Below are positions 63,501 through 64,000 of a DNA stretch of 64,000 bases, in pieces. Below the pieces are notes generated by a model, which was not told where the DNA came from, did no database searches, and was given only the letters and a program-made list of their open reading frames with translations. Position numbers and translations under genes: made by a program. Source of the DNA: Bacteroidaceae bacterium (GTDB lineage: Bacteria; Bacteroidota; Bacteroidia; Bacteroidales; Bacteroidaceae); NCBI GenBank assembly GCA_017536765.1, contig JAFXGV010000025.1:1-64000 (forward strand), given 5' to 3'. Position 1 is the stretch's first letter, and each line of letters begins with the position of its first letter.

Positions 63501-64000
63501 TCTCACAGGCTCACAAGAAAACTTCAATATGAATGGTGGCGATGCCAACGAAGACGGCATAATAGACGTTGCCGACATAACAACCATAATATCGATGATT
63601 CTTGGCACATACGAGGCACCCGCACCACAAGCCGCACGAGCAGCCGCCACACGTGCAGACAGCGACGAAATAAGCAGCGGAACAAGCTACATATCAACAA
63701 GCAGCGATGGCGAGACTATGCTGATAAACGTAACCAACCCTGTGTACGAATTCTCGGCCATTCAGTTCGACCTTTACCTGCCCGAGGGCATCGAGATTAC
63801 CAACGATGGCGAATTCTACGATATATTCCTTGGCAGCCGCACATCGAGCCGCAAGCATAGCGAACCCGCAACAGCAATACAGCCCGACGGTGCAATGCGC
63901 GTTGTAATTTACTCTAATACAAACAAACTATTCAGCGGTACAGAGGGCGATGTAGCCACAATAAACATAAAGGCTAACGGCCTTGAAGATGGTACATACG
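60568..64000 (+). CDS. BspA-like LRR surface protein with cohesin-like and dockerin modules (partial)
   Basis: The frame stays open to the window end, giving at least 1144 residues; the C-terminus lies outside. It begins with a signal peptide (MQKFYFKQLLAAALLLCSIV). Residues about 40-725 are some 27 LRR_5 repeats (for example SVTVIRDGSFENC-type units; GAFxxC and LKSITIP patterns). Next come a helical FIVAR-like segment (about 730-808), a first cohesin-like domain (about 812-935: SVNMSNETEISSIQFDIYLP) and a dockerin-like pair of calcium loops (about 958-1015: GDANGDRGIDVSDVTELVNY and GDANEDGIIDVADITTIISM). A second cohesin-like domain starts near 1040 (MLINVTNPVYEFSAIQFDLY). The likely role is surface adhesion or assembly of multi-protein complexes. 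Base composition is normal for the window, unlike the other LRR gene. Confidence 0.88.
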   Translation, partial: MQKFYFKQLLAAALLLCSIVVSAHDFVANNIYYNITSETNATVEVTFAGSNYSNYTSEYIDNVVIPSTVEYNGTAYTVTAITNDAFRDCKGIISVVIPSTVKSIGTYAFSGCISLESATVPNNVANIGEYAFNGCHLLNSFTIPAKTTTIERGVFKDCQKLTSVNIHSKVTSIGQDAFAGCRSLEGIELPNSITQIASYAFGGCSSLKSITIPNSVSVIRDGSFENCASLESVSIPNSVTTINLYAFRNCSSLKSIVIPNSVNHIGNHTFQNCTSLESITLPQSITYISNNLFENCSSLKSITIPDNVTTIYSDAFQNCTNLENVIIPNSVIEIQSSAFRGCTSLKNINLPNSVREIGYHAFTDCKSLENIVIPSSLNYITSNTFEGCTNLKSVTLPNNITEIQINAFHNCTSLESVVIPNSVTKIGESAFKGCTNLKEAILSSNLSSIERYAFEECTSLQEVSMAKGSIGEKAFYGCTSLSKVLLGDLVRSVGNNAFENCAALRTIDLGNGITSIGDKAFYNTKWWNSQADGVLYLDYWLIGVKNTKPTNNYTIPAGTVGIAANALSYSYEMTGINIPDGLKYINADAFKGCSGIKFLKLPSSIVSYDRYAFSDCGGIKEAYIDCPTVTDLRALSGIRDVFFGENVKTIKNDAFYDCKNLSSITISKNVATIESSAFSYCSGLASVLSYAKYINLYGSPFSGISSEATLTYPAGYDYSAWKGYFSNVVADNLLYLQIMLEDTQALLDTSIEGAHYGSYLPGTKQELQALVDELNSKLENESTDDEQAKSYVEQLKAGIDKFNSQIVSTYLNTLHITNTKALTKTETTLSVNMSNETEISSIQFDIYLPKGMTFTTDNSGNALVEMNTERTTEEKHTFEHAIQADGALRVICYSNSNDVFSGNKGEVFKVTVSVGEEMLDKTYDIEIKNITLSEANGIRKYDVPLSTSTIDVRTYITGDANGDRGIDVSDVTELVNYILTGSQENFNMNGGDANEDGIIDVADITTIISMILGTYEAPAPQAARAAATRADSDEISSGTSYISTSSDGETMLINVTNPVYEFSAIQFDLYLPEGIEITNDGEFYDIFLGSRTSSRKHSEPATAIQPDGAMRVVIYSNTNKLFSGTEGDVATINIKANGLEDGTY

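Overview
The window looks like a chromosomal segment of a gut-type Bacteroidales (Prevotella/Bacteroides-like). Reasons: promoters of the Bacteroidetes type (TTTG, about 20 nt, TAnnTTTG); large secreted carbohydrate-active and BspA-type leucine-rich-repeat proteins that share a short C-terminal D-L-x-G-R ... G-x-Y-I motif; a PorQ-like type IX secretion gene; an N-succinylornithine carbamoyltransferase (a Bacteroidetes arginine-pathway enzyme); and the gene order porQ-cmk-ispH-pfkA.

Layout. 1-300: repeat debris and a terminator. 296-12766 (-): two giant secreted proteins, one a GH89 alpha-N-acetylglucosaminidase and one of unknown function, with a 58-residue ORF between them. 12996-15660: two clusters of hairpin-rich intergenic repeats that flank ilvC. 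13953-20120 (-): the branched-chain amino acid operon ilvD-ilvB-ilvN-[repeats]-ilvC. It is preceded by a textbook-like attenuator: a 19-codon leader peptide rich in Ile/Leu/Val, an antiterminator and an intrinsic terminator. 20445-22118 (+): an AspT/YidE-type transporter. 22198-26484 (-): a secreted clan GH-D-like glycosidase. Just upstream, at 26549-26730 (-), lies a strongly structured noncoding RNA candidate with its own terminator. 26940-32636 (-): a tight six-gene run (polyprenyl synthase, unknown, TatD, DAHP synthase/chorismate mutase, metal-chelate binding lipoprotein, FecCD permease). 32800-33531 (-): tonB. 33825-37365 (+): porQ-cmk-ispH-pfkA. 37455-42204 (-): secG, a TPR-like protein, lptE, a sigma-54-type activator and an SLC13 permease. 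42535-48616 (+): tamB-like, argF', and a TauE/SafE permease. 48626-51188 (-): two GT2 glycosyltransferases and a sugar-nucleotide epimerase-like protein. 51390-53801 (+): a blaI-blaR1-type pair behind three tandem operators; the BlaR1 protein carries TonB C-terminal domains. 53889-57313: an AT-rich patch with a BspA-like LRR protein and a decayed integrase. 57349-60307 (-): fhs and rarA. 60568-end (+): a second LRR protein, running off the window, with cohesin-like, dockerin and cohesin-like modules.

The observations I rate highest are the ilv attenuator, the structured RNA at 26549-26730, the three AACTA-N7-TAGTT operators ahead of blaI, the LRR/cohesin-like/dockerin protein, and the paired repeat clusters around ilvC. 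No tRNA, rRNA, CRISPR array or intact mobile element was seen. Functions are assigned from motifs read by eye; no database search was possible.
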